Assembly (NCBI GenBank): GCA_045545735.1
Contig: JAZQBM010000013.1
Span: 1 to 17,872, forward strand
Direction: 5' to 3'
Source: Fimenecus sp045545735
GTDB taxonomy: Bacteria > Bacillota > Clostridia > Oscillospirales > Acutalibacteraceae
DNA length: 17,872 nucleotides
Of the stretch, positions 1-7,412 are shown piece by piece (the first letter of the stretch is position 1; every line of letters begins with the position of its first letter). The notes under the pieces are model-generated. The model saw only the letters and a program-made list of their open reading frames with translations. It had not been told where the DNA came from and made no database searches. Both the position numbers and the translations under genes were made by a program.

Positions 1-66
<66 letters not shown>

Positions 67-325
67 ATTGTATCTTTACACATCTCTGTGTAGAAATCAT
101 TTTCTAAAGTGCTTTTTAGCTCTTTACTTACTTTTAACTCATAACGCTTAGCGTTAATTAACTCTGTTTATCACAGAATTACTGTTTCTTGTACTTCCTT
201 GTTGAGTGATTTCTCACCCTCAAAGAATCTACAGGGTTCCTTTTACTTATCTCGTCGTTGTTTAATTTTTAAGGTTCAGTTTTACGCTTCAGAACTTGGT
301 TTGTTTCACCCTCTGTTCTTGGCGC
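67..325 (-). promoter_or_regulatory. Transcribed leader of the rRNA operon
   Basis: This roughly 260-base stretch between the rRNA promoter and the 16S 5' end holds no credible gene. It contains several small inverted repeats that could fold in the pre-rRNA: 77-92 (TACACA/TGTGTA, 4-base loop), 142-156 (TAACGC/GCGTTA), 163-177 (TCTGT/ACAGA) and 202-223 (TTGAG..TGA/TCA..CTCAA with a bulge). Such leaders carry antitermination and RNase III processing signals in other bacteria. The role here is inferred from position. Confidence 0.75.
219..229 (-). promoter_or_regulatory. Candidate boxA antitermination element
   Basis: The minus strand reads GATTCTTTGAG. It contains the TTCTTTGA core seen in Gram-positive rRNA boxA elements (about TGYTCTTTGAAAA), which bind NusB/NusE during rRNA antitermination. 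The match does not extend into the usual A-run. A second, weaker candidate is GCACTTTAGAAAA at 100-112. Location in an rRNA leader supports the call; the exact element is uncertain. Confidence 0.35.
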
Positions 326-331
326 TCGTAT

Positions 332-360
332 ATATTAACAAAACGCAAGACAAAAGTCAA
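332..360 (-). promoter_or_regulatory. Strong sigma-A promoter of the rRNA operon
   Basis: On the minus strand TTGACT (355-360) is separated by exactly 17 bases from TAATAT (332-337), giving a predicted start near 325. An A/T-rich stretch with A-tracts lies immediately upstream (361-380), as expected of an UP element. This is the best promoter between the CDF gene and 16S. A further promoter beyond the leader is possible, but I do not see a good one. Confidence 0.8.
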
Positions 361-515
361 CAACTTTTTTCAATTTTTTCGGGTGTTTTTGTAAACTAAT
401 CCGCGTGTTTCGAATTTGGTATTTTTAATCAATAAAATTGTGCTGTTTTTGGTGATTTTTATGTGCATTTTGACAAACCAATGTGAAACGCAAAATTTGT
501 AATACAAAACTACGA
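361..515. other. AT-rich spacer upstream of the rRNA promoter
   Basis: The spacer separates the terminator of the metal-efflux unit from the rRNA promoter. It is AT-rich and may hold an UP element in its first 20 bases. I see no credible coding sequence, RNA gene or second promoter in the rest. Confidence 0.6.
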
Positions 516-552
516 TATCAATAAAACAAAACGGCGGGGTCTTGACCCCGCC
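516..552 (-). terminator. Rho-independent terminator of the arsR-CDF unit
   Basis: An 8-bp GC-rich stem, GGCGGGGT (533-540) with ACCCCGCC (545-552), closes a 4-base loop. On the minus strand it is followed by a T-rich tract (GTTTTGTTTTAT, 520-531). It lies about 20 bases past the CDF stop codon and insulates the rRNA promoter from transcription coming from that unit. Confidence 0.92.
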
Positions 553-571
553 TTACTCTGTTATATTAGAT

Positions 572-1471
572 TTAGTGATGATGATGGTGATGATGGTGAG
601 AATGAGAGTGGGAAGAATGTTCTATATGACAATGTTCTTCGTGACAATGGTCGGTTGGGCTTTCAATTTCGAGAGTGGCGTGGCCAATGCCGTGCTCTTT
701 TAATTCTTCACGGATTTTGTCTTTGATTTCGTGTGAGTTTTCTTCTGCTACTACATGCATTGTAGCAAAATTCAGGTGACCATCCATACTCCATACATGA
801 ACATGGTGAACATCAATTACACCGTTAATTTCTTTAATATGGTTTTTGATTTCCTCTATACTAATATTATTAGGGATTTTTTCAAGGAATAAATCGAGGA
901 CTTCTTTAAGATTTTTGATTGCATTTATAAGTATAAATATTGCAACACCCATTGACATAAGTGGGTCAATTATTGAAATATCGGTAAATCTCATTATAAT
1001 TGCACCAATAAGGACTACAAGCCAACCGAGGACATCTTCAAGCATATGAAGATTTACGGCTTTTTGGTTAAGCGAGTCACCGTCTTTGGTGAAATATGCG
1101 GCTAAGAAATTCACAAGTGCACCTACGACCGCAAATATAATCATACCGTTATAATTGATTTCAACGGGATTAATAATTCTCAAAATTGCGTTATAGATAA
1201 CCATTACAGAGCCAAACAGCAATATTAATGTTGTAATTACGCTACCGATTACAGAAAAACGTGCATAACCATACGTATAAGTATTATCGGGTTGCTGTTT
1301 GCTTTTCTTTTCAAGGAAATATGAAATGCCAATACTTGCAGCGTCGCCCAAATCATGAACAGCATCGGAAATAATAGCAACGCTACCTGTGAAAAATCCG
1401 CCGATTATCTCAAATATTGAAAATGACAAGTTAAGTATAAATGCAATTAAGATATTTTTTTCTGTTTTCAT
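572..1471 (-). CDS. Cation diffusion facilitator (Zn/Cd/Co efflux), His-rich C-terminus
   Basis: The product is a 299-residue inner-membrane CDF-family metal/proton antiporter of CzcD/ZitB type. Six hydrophobic segments fill roughly residues 5-195. The two family metal-site motifs are present: SDAVHDLGD in TM2 (H39, D43) and HMLEDVLGW in TM5 (H142, D146). The His/Asp arrangement is the one usually linked to Zn or Cd rather than Mn or Fe. Residues from about 195 form the cytoplasmic domain, with a HHVHVW segment. The last 29 residues are extraordinarily His/Cys-rich and end in eight consecutive histidines at the stop codon. The start ATG overlaps the stop of the upstream sensor gene (ATGA) and is preceded by AGGTGA, so the two genes are translationally coupled. 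Export of Zn, Cd or Co out of the cytoplasm is inferred; the exact metal is not determined. Confidence 0.93.
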   Translation of the reverse strand: MKTEKNILIAFILNLSFSIFEIIGGFFTGSVAIISDAVHDLGDAASIGISYFLEKKSKQQPDNTYTYGYARFSVIGSVITTLILLFGSVMVIYNAILRIINPVEINYNGMIIFAVVGALVNFLAAYFTKDGDSLNQKAVNLHMLEDVLGWLVVLIGAIIMRFTDISIIDPLMSMGVAIFILINAIKNLKEVLDLFLEKIPNNISIEEIKNHIKEINGVIDVHHVHVWSMDGHLNFATMHVVAEENSHEIKDKIREELKEHGIGHATLEIESPTDHCHEEHCHIEHSSHSHSHHHHHHHH

Positions 1472-1839
1472 TTTGTCACCTGCTTATGATTGATATGTTC
1501 AATACCTACTTCAAATATTTCAGAAATATGCTCATCATCTAATGAATAATAAACTGTTTTACCTGATTTACGGCATTTTACAAGTCCTACATCTTTCATT
1601 TTGCTTAACTGATGAGATATTGATGACTTTGTCATTGAAAGCACATTTGCCAAATCACACACGCACATTTCATTCTGCAGAAGTGCAAACAGAAGTTTAC
1701 AACGAGTAGCATCACCCATAATCTTGAAAAAATCAGCAAGATTATGAAGTGTTTCAATATTTGGCATTTTTGAAAGAGTATCATCAACCATTTCTTTATG
1801 CACCATATTGCAGTCACATATAAACTCATTCTTTGACAT
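1468..1839 (-). CDS. ArsR/SmtB-family metal-sensing repressor (CadC/CzrA-like)
   Basis: The 123-residue winged-helix repressor is predicted to leave DNA when it binds metal, derepressing itself and the CDF pump. The recognition region is MTKSSISHQLSKMKDVGLVK (69-88), followed by the wing KSGKTVYYSL. Two known sites of the family are visible. A CadC-type alpha-3N site is formed by N-terminal C8 and C10 with C59 and C61 (MCVCDLA). A CzrA/SmtB-type alpha-5 site reads D102-x-H104-x10-H115-x2-H118, exactly the CzrA spacing. CadC-type Cys sites bind Cd/Pb/Bi, while alpha-5 sites respond to Zn/Co; both appear intact here. The start ATG at 1839 has an AAAGGA ribosome binding site about 9 bases upstream. 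The stop overlaps the pump start by 4 bases. Function is strongly supported; the physiological metal is inferred. Confidence 0.93.
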   Translation of the reverse strand: MSKNEFICDCNMVHKEMVDDTLSKMPNIETLHNLADFFKIMGDATRCKLLFALLQNEMCVCDLANVLSMTKSSISHQLSKMKDVGLVKCRKSGKTVYYSLDDEHISEIFEVGIEHINHKQVTK

Positions 1840-1857
1840 TATATAGTTTCCTTTCAG

Positions 1858-1908
1858 TTGAATGTTTATTCAACTATTATTATAATTGAATATATATTCA
1901 ACTGTCAA
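1858..1908 (-). promoter_or_regulatory. Promoter and twin ArsR-type operators of the metal-efflux unit
   Basis: On the minus strand TTGACA (1903-1908) lies 18 bases from TATAAT (1879-1884), a near-perfect sigma-A promoter with a predicted start near 1872. A perfect 16-bp palindrome TTGAATATATATTCAA (1886-1901) fills the spacer. A second one, TTGAATGTTTATTCAA (1858-1873), covers the start point. Both match the TGAA-N6-TTCA pattern known for SmtB/CzrA/CadC operators. Their centres are 28 bp apart, so both would lie on nearly the same side of the helix. This is textbook steric repression by the adjacent ArsR-family protein. Confidence 0.9.
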
Positions 1909-1933
1909 GAGTTTTTTATAAAATCGCGGAATT

Positions 1934-1974
1934 TTGATATAAATATAGGAAAAATGTTGTAATTATATCAACAT
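1934..1974 (+). promoter_or_regulatory. Likely promoter of the AraC-family gene with an overlapping dyad
   Basis: TTGATA (1934-1939) is 18 bases from TGTAAT (1958-1963). A 21-bp dyad with perfect 6-base arms, ATGTTG (1954-1959) and CAACAT (1969-1974), spans the -10 box and the start region. It could be an operator for autoregulation; this is inference. The promoter stands back to back with the metal-efflux promoter, their -35 boxes 25 bases apart. Confidence 0.5.
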
Positions 1975-2003
1975 CAATGGTATTCTTATTATGGGTGATT
2001 GAA

Positions 2004-2756
2004 ATGAAGGAGTATTTGAAAAGCATTGAAATTTTACCTGATGAAAAAGAGAATATGGAGTTTTGGGAACGTGAAAACAAAAAATCCCACACCTCATACG
2101 AAACCGAAATACTGTTTTTTTCTTGCATAATGCACGGTGATACAGAAAGACTTGGAAGTTGCCTTGAAGAATTAATGAATAGTGGTATTGTTGCAGGTAA
2201 GTTATCCGAAAACAGTTTAAGACAAATGAAATATTGGGCTGTGAGTTGTATTACTATTGCAACGCGATATGCAATTCAGGGCGGTTTACCTGAAATGGAA
2301 GCATACAATTTAAGTGACAGTTATATTCGCGACATTGATATGATAAATAATGAAGCGGAAATTGTTGATTATCTTGTAAAGGCGAGTTTTAGTATCACCA
2401 ATAAAATCAAGGCAATTAAAACACAGCACAACTACCCCTCTCCTATCAGAAAATGCGTATCATTTATTGATTTGAATTTACATTCAAAGATTACGCTTGA
2501 CGAACTTGCAGAAATAAGCGGGCTTTCAAAAGATTATTTATCGCAATTATTTAAGAAAACAACAGGACTGAATATAACTGAATATATAATGAAAAAACGT
2601 TTAAACTCTGCAAAAAAACTGCTTGACAGAGATGTAAACATTAGTGATACTGCTTATGCATTAGGATTTTGCTCGGAAAGTTATTTTATTTCTTGTTTTA
2701 AGAAAAAATATGGAATTACGCCGAAAGAATATATTAAGAATAAGGGCAAGTTATAA
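2004..2756 (+). CDS. AraC-family transcriptional regulator
   Basis: The 250-residue protein has an all-helical-looking N-terminal half with no recognised ligand motif. The C-terminal domain of about 100 residues is a standard AraC/XylS double helix-turn-helix: ITLDELAEISGLSKDYLSQL for the first HTH and ISDTAYALGFCSESYFISCF for the second, ending in the family signature KKYGITPKEY. The N-terminal segment (RQMKYWAVSCITIATRYA, then LSDSYI) resembles the sensory part of AraC regulators common in Clostridia and streptococci, but its signal is unknown to me. ATG 2004 is preferred over an upstream in-frame ATG at 1977 because GGGTGA lies 5 bases before it; 1977 has no ribosome binding site and falls just after the predicted promoter. 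It is the only plus-strand protein gene here, diverges from the metal-efflux unit and has no obvious target operon beside it. Confidence 0.9.
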   Translation: MKEYLKSIEILPDEKENMEFWERENKKSHTSYETEILFFSCIMHGDTERLGSCLEELMNSGIVAGKLSENSLRQMKYWAVSCITIATRYAIQGGLPEMEAYNLSDSYIRDIDMINNEAEIVDYLVKASFSITNKIKAIKTQHNYPSPIRKCVSFIDLNLHSKITLDELAEISGLSKDYLSQLFKKTTGLNITEYIMKKRLNSAKKLLDRDVNISDTAYALGFCSESYFISCFKKKYGITPKEYIKNKGKL

Positions 2757-2760
2757 AGAA

Positions 2761-2792
2761 AAAGGACTGCAATTGCAGTCCTTTAGTTTTTC
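2761..2792. terminator. Bidirectional terminator between the araC-type gene and rpoD
   Basis: A perfect 24-bp palindrome with arms AAAGGACTGCAA and TTGCAGTCCTTT (2761-2784) lies between two convergent genes. On the plus strand it is followed by AGTTTTT, ending the AraC-family transcript. On the minus strand it is followed by CTTTATAAC-type, less T-rich sequence, ending the dgt-dnaG-rpoD transcript. It starts 4 bases after one stop codon and ends 10 bases from the other. Confidence 0.88.
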
Positions 2793-2794
2793 GA

Positions 2795-3886
2795 TTAATC
2801 AAGGAAGTCGCGGAGTTTTTTGCTACGGCTTGGGTGACGAAGTTTGCGAAGTGCTTTTGCTTCAATCTGACGAATTCTTTCACGAGTAACATTGAATTCT
2901 TTACCAACCTCTTCAAGAGTTCTTGGGTGGCCATCTTCAAGACCAAAACGAAGTGAAAGAACTTTTTCTTCACGAGGCGTGAGAGTTTTAAGTACTTCTG
3001 CAAGCTGTTCTTTGAGAAGTGAAATTGATGCTGCATCTGCAGGTGACAATGCTTCATCGTCAGGAATAAAGTCACCTAAATGGCTGTCCTCTTCTTCACC
3101 GATTGGTGTTTCAAGAGAAACCGGTTCCTGTGCAAGACGAAGAATTTCGCGAACCTTATCAGGTGCCATATCAAGTTCTTCAGCAATTTCTTCTGCTGAC
3201 GGGTCATGACCGTTCTTATGAAGCAACTGACTGCTTGTCTTTTTAACCTTGTTGATTGTTTCAACCATATGGACAGGAATACGGATTGTTCTTGCTTGGT
3301 CAGCAATAGCACGTGTTATAGCTTGTCTAATCCACCAAGTAGCATATGTTGAGAACTTAAATCCCTTTGTGTAGTCAAATTTTTCAACAGCTTTAATAAG
3401 ACCTAAGTTACCTTCCTGAATCAAATCAAGGAACTGCATACCACGACCAACATAACGTTTTGCAATACTTACAACAAGTCTAAGGTTTGCCTCAGCAAGA
3501 CGCTGTTTTGCTTTTGCATCACCATCTGCAATACGGATTGAAAGTTCAATTTCTTCTTCAGATGTAAGAAGCGGAACTCGACCGATTTCTTTAAGGTAAA
3601 CACGCACCGGGTCATCCATAGCAACTGCTTTACTATCGCCCATACCACCGTCATCGCTCTTTGCCATATCGGTTTCATCAGTAATAGCATCCTGTGCCAT
3701 ATCATCAAGGTCATCAATAAGCTCAATATTATTTGTTTCGATAAGTTCATAAAGCTTGTCAAGCTCGTCCATATCAACATCAAGTTCAAGAATTGCATTA
3801 TCGATTTCCTGAGTTGTAAGTTTACCTACAGCCTTACCTTTTTCTACTAAAGCTTTAATGGCACTCTTTTTATCAAAATTTTCCAT
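2795..3886 (-). CDS. rpoD: Primary RNA polymerase sigma factor (sigma-A/RpoD)
   Basis: The 363-residue housekeeping sigma factor directs RNA polymerase to -35/-10 promoters. Region 1.1 is short (about 1-80) and followed by an acidic linker. Region 1.2 begins at DPVRVYLKEIGRVPLLT. Region 2 (about 130-200) contains LRLVVSIAKRYVGRGMQFLD and FKFSTYATWWIRQAITRAI, the core-binding and -10-melting segments. Region 3 follows, then region 4 with EEVGKEFNVTRERIRQIEAK, the -35-recognition HTH. The length is typical of Gram-positive sigma-A, lacking the large non-conserved insert of E. coli sigma-70. ATG 3886 has AAGGAG 7 bases upstream. It is the last gene of dgt-dnaG-rpoD, 22 bases after dnaG, the classic macromolecular-synthesis arrangement. 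Confidence 0.98.
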   Translation of the reverse strand: MENFDKKSAIKALVEKGKAVGKLTTQEIDNAILELDVDMDELDKLYELIETNNIELIDDLDDMAQDAITDETDMAKSDDGGMGDSKAVAMDDPVRVYLKEIGRVPLLTSEEEIELSIRIADGDAKAKQRLAEANLRLVVSIAKRYVGRGMQFLDLIQEGNLGLIKAVEKFDYTKGFKFSTYATWWIRQAITRAIADQARTIRIPVHMVETINKVKKTSSQLLHKNGHDPSAEEIAEELDMAPDKVREILRLAQEPVSLETPIGEEEDSHLGDFIPDDEALSPADAASISLLKEQLAEVLKTLTPREEKVLSLRFGLEDGHPRTLEEVGKEFNVTRERIRQIEAKALRKLRHPSRSKKLRDFLD

Positions 3887-3908
3887 TGTTTTTCTCCTTC
3901 ACACAACT

Positions 3909-5663
3909 TTAGTTATTGTCTTTAAAAAACTTCAAAAAGTCTTCATCGCTGATGTCTTCCACCGATACATCTTTAAGGCTTTTTTTATTTTTTTCATTTA
4001 CAATAATTTTTATACAATCCTCACACTCTTCAAAGGTATTTTTAAGAGTATGGGAAATTGTTTGAATTTTTGCGACTGCACTGATTTCGTCATCAGTCAA
4101 ATCTCCTGCCAAGAAAGATATCTCAGCCGATTTGCCCTCACGCAGTCTATCGGTAATCGCTTTATAAATGCGACGGTTAAAGTCTGTAACGTAATCTTCA
4201 GACGAAAGTTTTTCATCAACGCTTTTTAAGAATTCCGGATTTGCCATTAATATTGTGATAAGCATTTCTTCCGCTTTTGCCGCCGCATAGAAAGATTTTC
4301 GCTGTGGATTCAGTTTGTCAAGAATATCACCTTGAGTCTGAATTTGCGTAAACTCTTTCTTTCGCTGAATAGTTACATTCTTCTTAGCTTGACGTTTTGC
4401 CTCATTGACTATTACATCCTTTGAAACGGAAAGCTCGTCCGCAAGACGTGAAGCATAAATATCAAGTTCAATAGCACCTACATTCGAAAGAATTTTAACT
4501 GCTGACTGCAAATACTGACGTTTACCGTCATCACTTGCAATATCGTATTTTGCCTGCTCACGAAGTAATGCAAACTCAATTTCATTTGCGGCACCATTAA
4601 TTATTGCTTTCATTTTTTCGACGCCGTAATTTTTAAGAATTTCGTCAGGGTCTTTACCGCCACTTAAATGAAGAACTTTAATTTTTGCTGTTGTATTTTT
4701 AAATATACCTAAAGCTCTTGTTGCAGCTTTCTGCCCTGCCTCATCAGCATCATATGAAATTAAAATTTCAGATGCATAGCGTGAAAGCAAATGTGCTTGT
4801 TCACTTGTAAGAGCTGTGCCCAACCCTGCTACCGCATTTGTAAAGCCAGCTTGATGAAGTGCTATAACGTCCATATAACCTTCGCACAAGATTAAACTAT
4901 CTTTTCCGCTTTTTTTAGCAAGGTTAAGTGCAAACACGCCTTGGCTCTTTTTATAAACCATTGTATCAGAAGTATTGAGATACTTTGGTTTTGAGTCGTC
5001 CATAACACGTCCGCCAAATGCAATTACGTTGCCTTTAACGTCGATAATCGGAAAAATTACTCGGTTACGGAAATTATCGTAAACATTGTTTGGATTTTTT
5101 TGTGAACGTCTTGCAAGATTTGCAAATACAAGTTCATCTTTTGTATAACCTTTACTCATCAAATAATTTGTAAGAGCAAAATAACCATCAGGTGCAAAAC
5201 CTAAACCGAATTTACGAATTGTATCGTCCGTAAGTCCTCTGTTTTTAAAATACTGATAACCGATTGTTCCGTCTTTCGTCTTAAGACAATTATGAAAGAA
5301 CTTTGCAGCTTCGCGATTTGCCTCAAGCATACGAAGTCTACGTTTATTCATTGTATTGTCATATGAGTTTTCTTCAGGCATATTCATACCATTTTTATCA
5401 GCAAGAAAACGCACTGCATCAATATAATCAAGGTTTTCAATATTCTTTATAAATGTAATTACATCGCCACCATTACCGCAACCGAAACAGTAATATGATT
5501 GCGTATCGGGATAGACGGTAAATGACGGTGTTTTTTCACCGTGAAACGGGCAAAGTCCTTTACTAATACGACCCGCACGTTTCAAGTTTACATAAGAGGA
5601 AATTGTAGTTTCAATATCGGCACGGCTACGAAGTTCCATTAAAAAATCATCTGATAATGCCAA
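3909..5663 (-). CDS. dnaG: DNA primase
   Basis: DnaG synthesises RNA primers at the replication fork and is recruited by the DnaB-type helicase. The 584-residue product has the N-terminal CHC2 zinc finger (C38, H41, C59, C62; CPFHGEKTPSF and YYCFGCGNGGD). It also has the catalytic core with a TOPRIM fold (ILCEGYMDV with E261, SYDADEAG with D305 and D307) and a C-terminal helicase-interaction region (FYAAAKAEEMLITILMANPE onwards). A longer frame opens at 5696, but the preferred start is TTG 5663: GAGGAGGGG (5669-5677) sits 5 bases upstream and the protein then begins ALSDDFLMELRSRADIE, as DnaG proteins do. The start is only 2 bases past the dgt stop, so the two genes are probably coupled. Confidence 0.96.
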   Translation of the reverse strand: MALSDDFLMELRSRADIETTISSYVNLKRAGRISKGLCPFHGEKTPSFTVYPDTQSYYCFGCGNGGDVITFIKNIENLDYIDAVRFLADKNGMNMPEENSYDNTMNKRRLRMLEANREAAKFFHNCLKTKDGTIGYQYFKNRGLTDDTIRKFGLGFAPDGYFALTNYLMSKGYTKDELVFANLARRSQKNPNNVYDNFRNRVIFPIIDVKGNVIAFGGRVMDDSKPKYLNTSDTMVYKKSQGVFALNLAKKSGKDSLILCEGYMDVIALHQAGFTNAVAGLGTALTSEQAHLLSRYASEILISYDADEAGQKAATRALGIFKNTTAKIKVLHLSGGKDPDEILKNYGVEKMKAIINGAANEIEFALLREQAKYDIASDDGKRQYLQSAVKILSNVGAIELDIYASRLADELSVSKDVIVNEAKRQAKKNVTIQRKKEFTQIQTQGDILDKLNPQRKSFYAAAKAEEMLITILMANPEFLKSVDEKLSSEDYVTDFNRRIYKAITDRLREGKSAEISFLAGDLTDDEISAVAKIQTISHTLKNTFEECEDCIKIIVNEKNKKSLKDVSVEDISDEDFLKFFKDNN

Positions 5664-5665
5664 TA

Positions 5666-6679
5666 CTACCCCTCCTCTAAGCCTATATCTACCCAAGAAT
5701 CAGGAATAAATATATTTCTATAAACTGCCAACAGATAACGGTCACTCATACCTGCAATATAATCGCAAGCAGCACGGTGAACGCCCTCACTATCAATTAT
5801 ATAATGATATGCTTTTGGTATTCTGTCGGGATTATTTAAAAAGTAATCATAAAGACGGATTATAATGTCAATCGCTTTTGTTTCTTCACCTTTACACACA
5901 GGATTTGTGTAAACCTTATCAAACATAAAAGCGTGCAACTCATCAAAAGGTTGTTTTATTTCAGGTGAGAAAACTATATCATCAACACTATTCTCAACAA
6001 CGTTCAGCACCATTGTATTGATACGTGCTGATTTTTTAAAGCCTAATGCTTTACGGATTTCCAACGGTATATCTTCTTCACACATAACACCTGCACGGAC
6101 TGCGTCATCAATATCGTGATTAATATATGCGATTTTATCGGCAAGTTTTACTATTCTGCCCTCAAGAGTGTCAGCTTCTTTACCGCGTGTATGACAAACG
6201 ATACCGTCACGTACTTCATATGTAAGGTTAAGACCTTTCCCGCCTTTTTCAAGTTTTTCGACTACTCTAAGGCTTTGGTCGTAATGGCGAAACCCACCGG
6301 GTACAACTTTATCAAGAGCACGCTCACCTGCGTGCCCGAATGGTGTATGACCTAAATCGTGACCTAAAGCCACAGCCTCAGTCAAATCACCATTTAATGA
6401 CAAGCCATTTGCGATTGTTCGTGCAATCTGTGAAACCTCAAGAGTATGAGTAAGACGTGTTCTGTAATGGTCGCCCTCAGGTGACAAAAAGACCTGCGTT
6501 TTATGTTTTAAGCGACGGAACGAATTTGAGTGAATAATTCTGTCACGGTCACGTTGAAATTCAGTTCTCAAAGAACATTTTTCATCAGGTATTACCCTAC
6601 CCTTTGAATTTACAGAAAGACAAGCTTTTTCTGACAAAATAATTCTTTCATTCTGTTCAATTTTTTCTCTTACAGTCAT
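5666..6679 (-). CDS. dgt: dGTPase-like HD-domain triphosphohydrolase
   Basis: The 337-residue HD-superfamily protein is of the deoxyguanosinetriphosphate triphosphohydrolase-like group, which cleaves dNTPs to deoxynucleoside and triphosphate. The N-terminal block FRRLKHKTQVF is characteristic of the group. Metal ligands are H78 (RLTHTLEV), H107 and D108 (ALGHDLGHTPFGHAGERAL), with a later Asp in NHDIDDAVRAG. The length matches the short type-2 proteins found upstream of dnaG in Firmicutes rather than E. coli Dgt. A GTG at 6688 would lie inside the ribosome binding site AGGAGG (6688-6693), so ATG 6679, 8 bases from it, is chosen. It is the first gene of the dgt-dnaG-rpoD unit. Substrate preference among dNTPs cannot be read from the sequence. 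Confidence 0.95.
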   Translation of the reverse strand: MTVREKIEQNERIILSEKACLSVNSKGRVIPDEKCSLRTEFQRDRDRIIHSNSFRRLKHKTQVFLSPEGDHYRTRLTHTLEVSQIARTIANGLSLNGDLTEAVALGHDLGHTPFGHAGERALDKVVPGGFRHYDQSLRVVEKLEKGGKGLNLTYEVRDGIVCHTRGKEADTLEGRIVKLADKIAYINHDIDDAVRAGVMCEEDIPLEIRKALGFKKSARINTMVLNVVENSVDDIVFSPEIKQPFDELHAFMFDKVYTNPVCKGEETKAIDIIIRLYDYFLNNPDRIPKAYHYIIDSEGVHRAACDYIAGMSDRYLLAVYRNIFIPDSWVDIGLEEG

Positions 6680-6706
6680 TTTTGACACCTCCTGAATCTC
6701 TTTCTA

Positions 6707-6712
6707 ATTATA
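6707..6712 (-). promoter_or_regulatory. Possible -10 box for dgt-dnaG-rpoD
   Basis: The minus strand reads TATAAT at 6707-6712, about 30 bases before the dgt start. The expected -35 position 17 bases away is a poor match, and TTGAAA (6726-6731) is only 13 bases away. Placement in the single sizeable gap before the operon supports a promoter, but its exact form is uncertain. Confidence 0.35.
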
Positions 6713-6758
6713 TATACTACAGAAATTTCAAAATCCCTTTATTTTTTTGTAAAAAATT

Positions 6759-7382
6759 TTAAAATTCGCAAAAATTTTCTGAAATTACGGTAGAAATTAC
6801 TCTACCATTACTTAAATCGGTAATTTTCGCGTCAATGTTATCTTTATTTTCACCTTTAATTCTAAAAATCACTTTTACATTATCAGTAAATTGAGTATCA
6901 AGAATTACAGTTTCTTCATTTGCAAGAAATGAATTGAGTTTACCATAGAATGTATAATCACACTCAACTGATAAATCAAGGCAATGTGCCATTGTAATGA
7001 TTTTTGCACTGTCAACACCGATTTTTGCACTGTGAGAATATGCACGGACAAGCCCGCCACCGCCTAAAAGTATTCCGCCGAAATAGCGTGTTACAACAAC
7101 GCAAACATCAACAAGATTTTCTTTTTCAAGAACATCTAACACAGGTACACCTGCCGTACCCTGCGGTTCACCGTCATCAGAGTAGCGTTTAACACCGCCA
7201 TCACGAAGAATATATGCATAAACATTATGAGTTGCATCCCAATGCTTTGACTTAATTTCTGCAATAAAGTCGTTGGCTTCTTGGACGGTTGTAACAGGTT
7301 TAGCGTAACCTATAAATCGGGAACGCTTTACGATATATTCATCATAATTAAACTCTTTTATTGTTCTGTACTCTTTAGGCAA
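6759..7382 (-). CDS. yigZ: YigZ/IMPACT (UPF0029) family protein
   Basis: The product has about 207 residues and is homologous to E. coli YigZ and the N-terminal part of eukaryotic IMPACT. The UPF0029 domain is recognised by KRSRFIGYAKPV near the start, then SDDGEPQGTAGVPVLDVL and VVVTRYFGGILLGGGGLVRAY. A smaller C-terminal DUF1949-like ferredoxin-fold domain follows. Biochemical function is not settled in bacteria. The open frame extends upstream to 7568, but that extension runs through the L31 stop and terminator, so it is not coding. TTG 7382 is chosen because GGTGAG (7387-7392) lies just upstream and the protein then starts close to the conserved KSRFI block. GTG 7391 or 7394 are alternatives adding three or four residues. 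It probably depends on a weak promoter downstream of the L31 terminator (TATAAT at 7410-7415) or on read-through. Confidence 0.88.
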   Translation of the reverse strand: MPKEYRTIKEFNYDEYIVKRSRFIGYAKPVTTVQEANDFIAEIKSKHWDATHNVYAYILRDGGVKRYSDDGEPQGTAGVPVLDVLEKENLVDVCVVVTRYFGGILLGGGGLVRAYSHSAKIGVDSAKIITMAHCLDLSVECDYTFYGKLNSFLANEETVILDTQFTDNVKVIFRIKGENKDNIDAKITDLSNGRVISTVISENFCEF

Positions 7383-7412
7383 ATTTCTCACCACACTTAA
7401 ACTATAATTATT

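Noticed and set aside
67..325. Possible riboswitch or small RNA in the structured leader
   Set aside because: The hairpins are short and the region lies between an rRNA promoter and 16S, so an rRNA leader explains it.
199..399. 66-codon open frame on the plus strand in the rRNA leader
   Set aside because: It runs antisense through the rRNA leader and across the rRNA promoter, and has no ribosome binding site or recognisable protein content.
1977..2003. Upstream in-frame ATG giving the AraC-family protein a nine-residue N-terminal extension
   Set aside because: No ribosome binding site precedes it and it lies immediately after the predicted promoter; ATG 2004 has GGGTGA at proper spacing.
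3858..4229. 123-codon plus-strand frame opposite the end of dnaG
   Set aside because: Shadow of dnaG codons, with low-complexity hydrophobic residues and no start signal.
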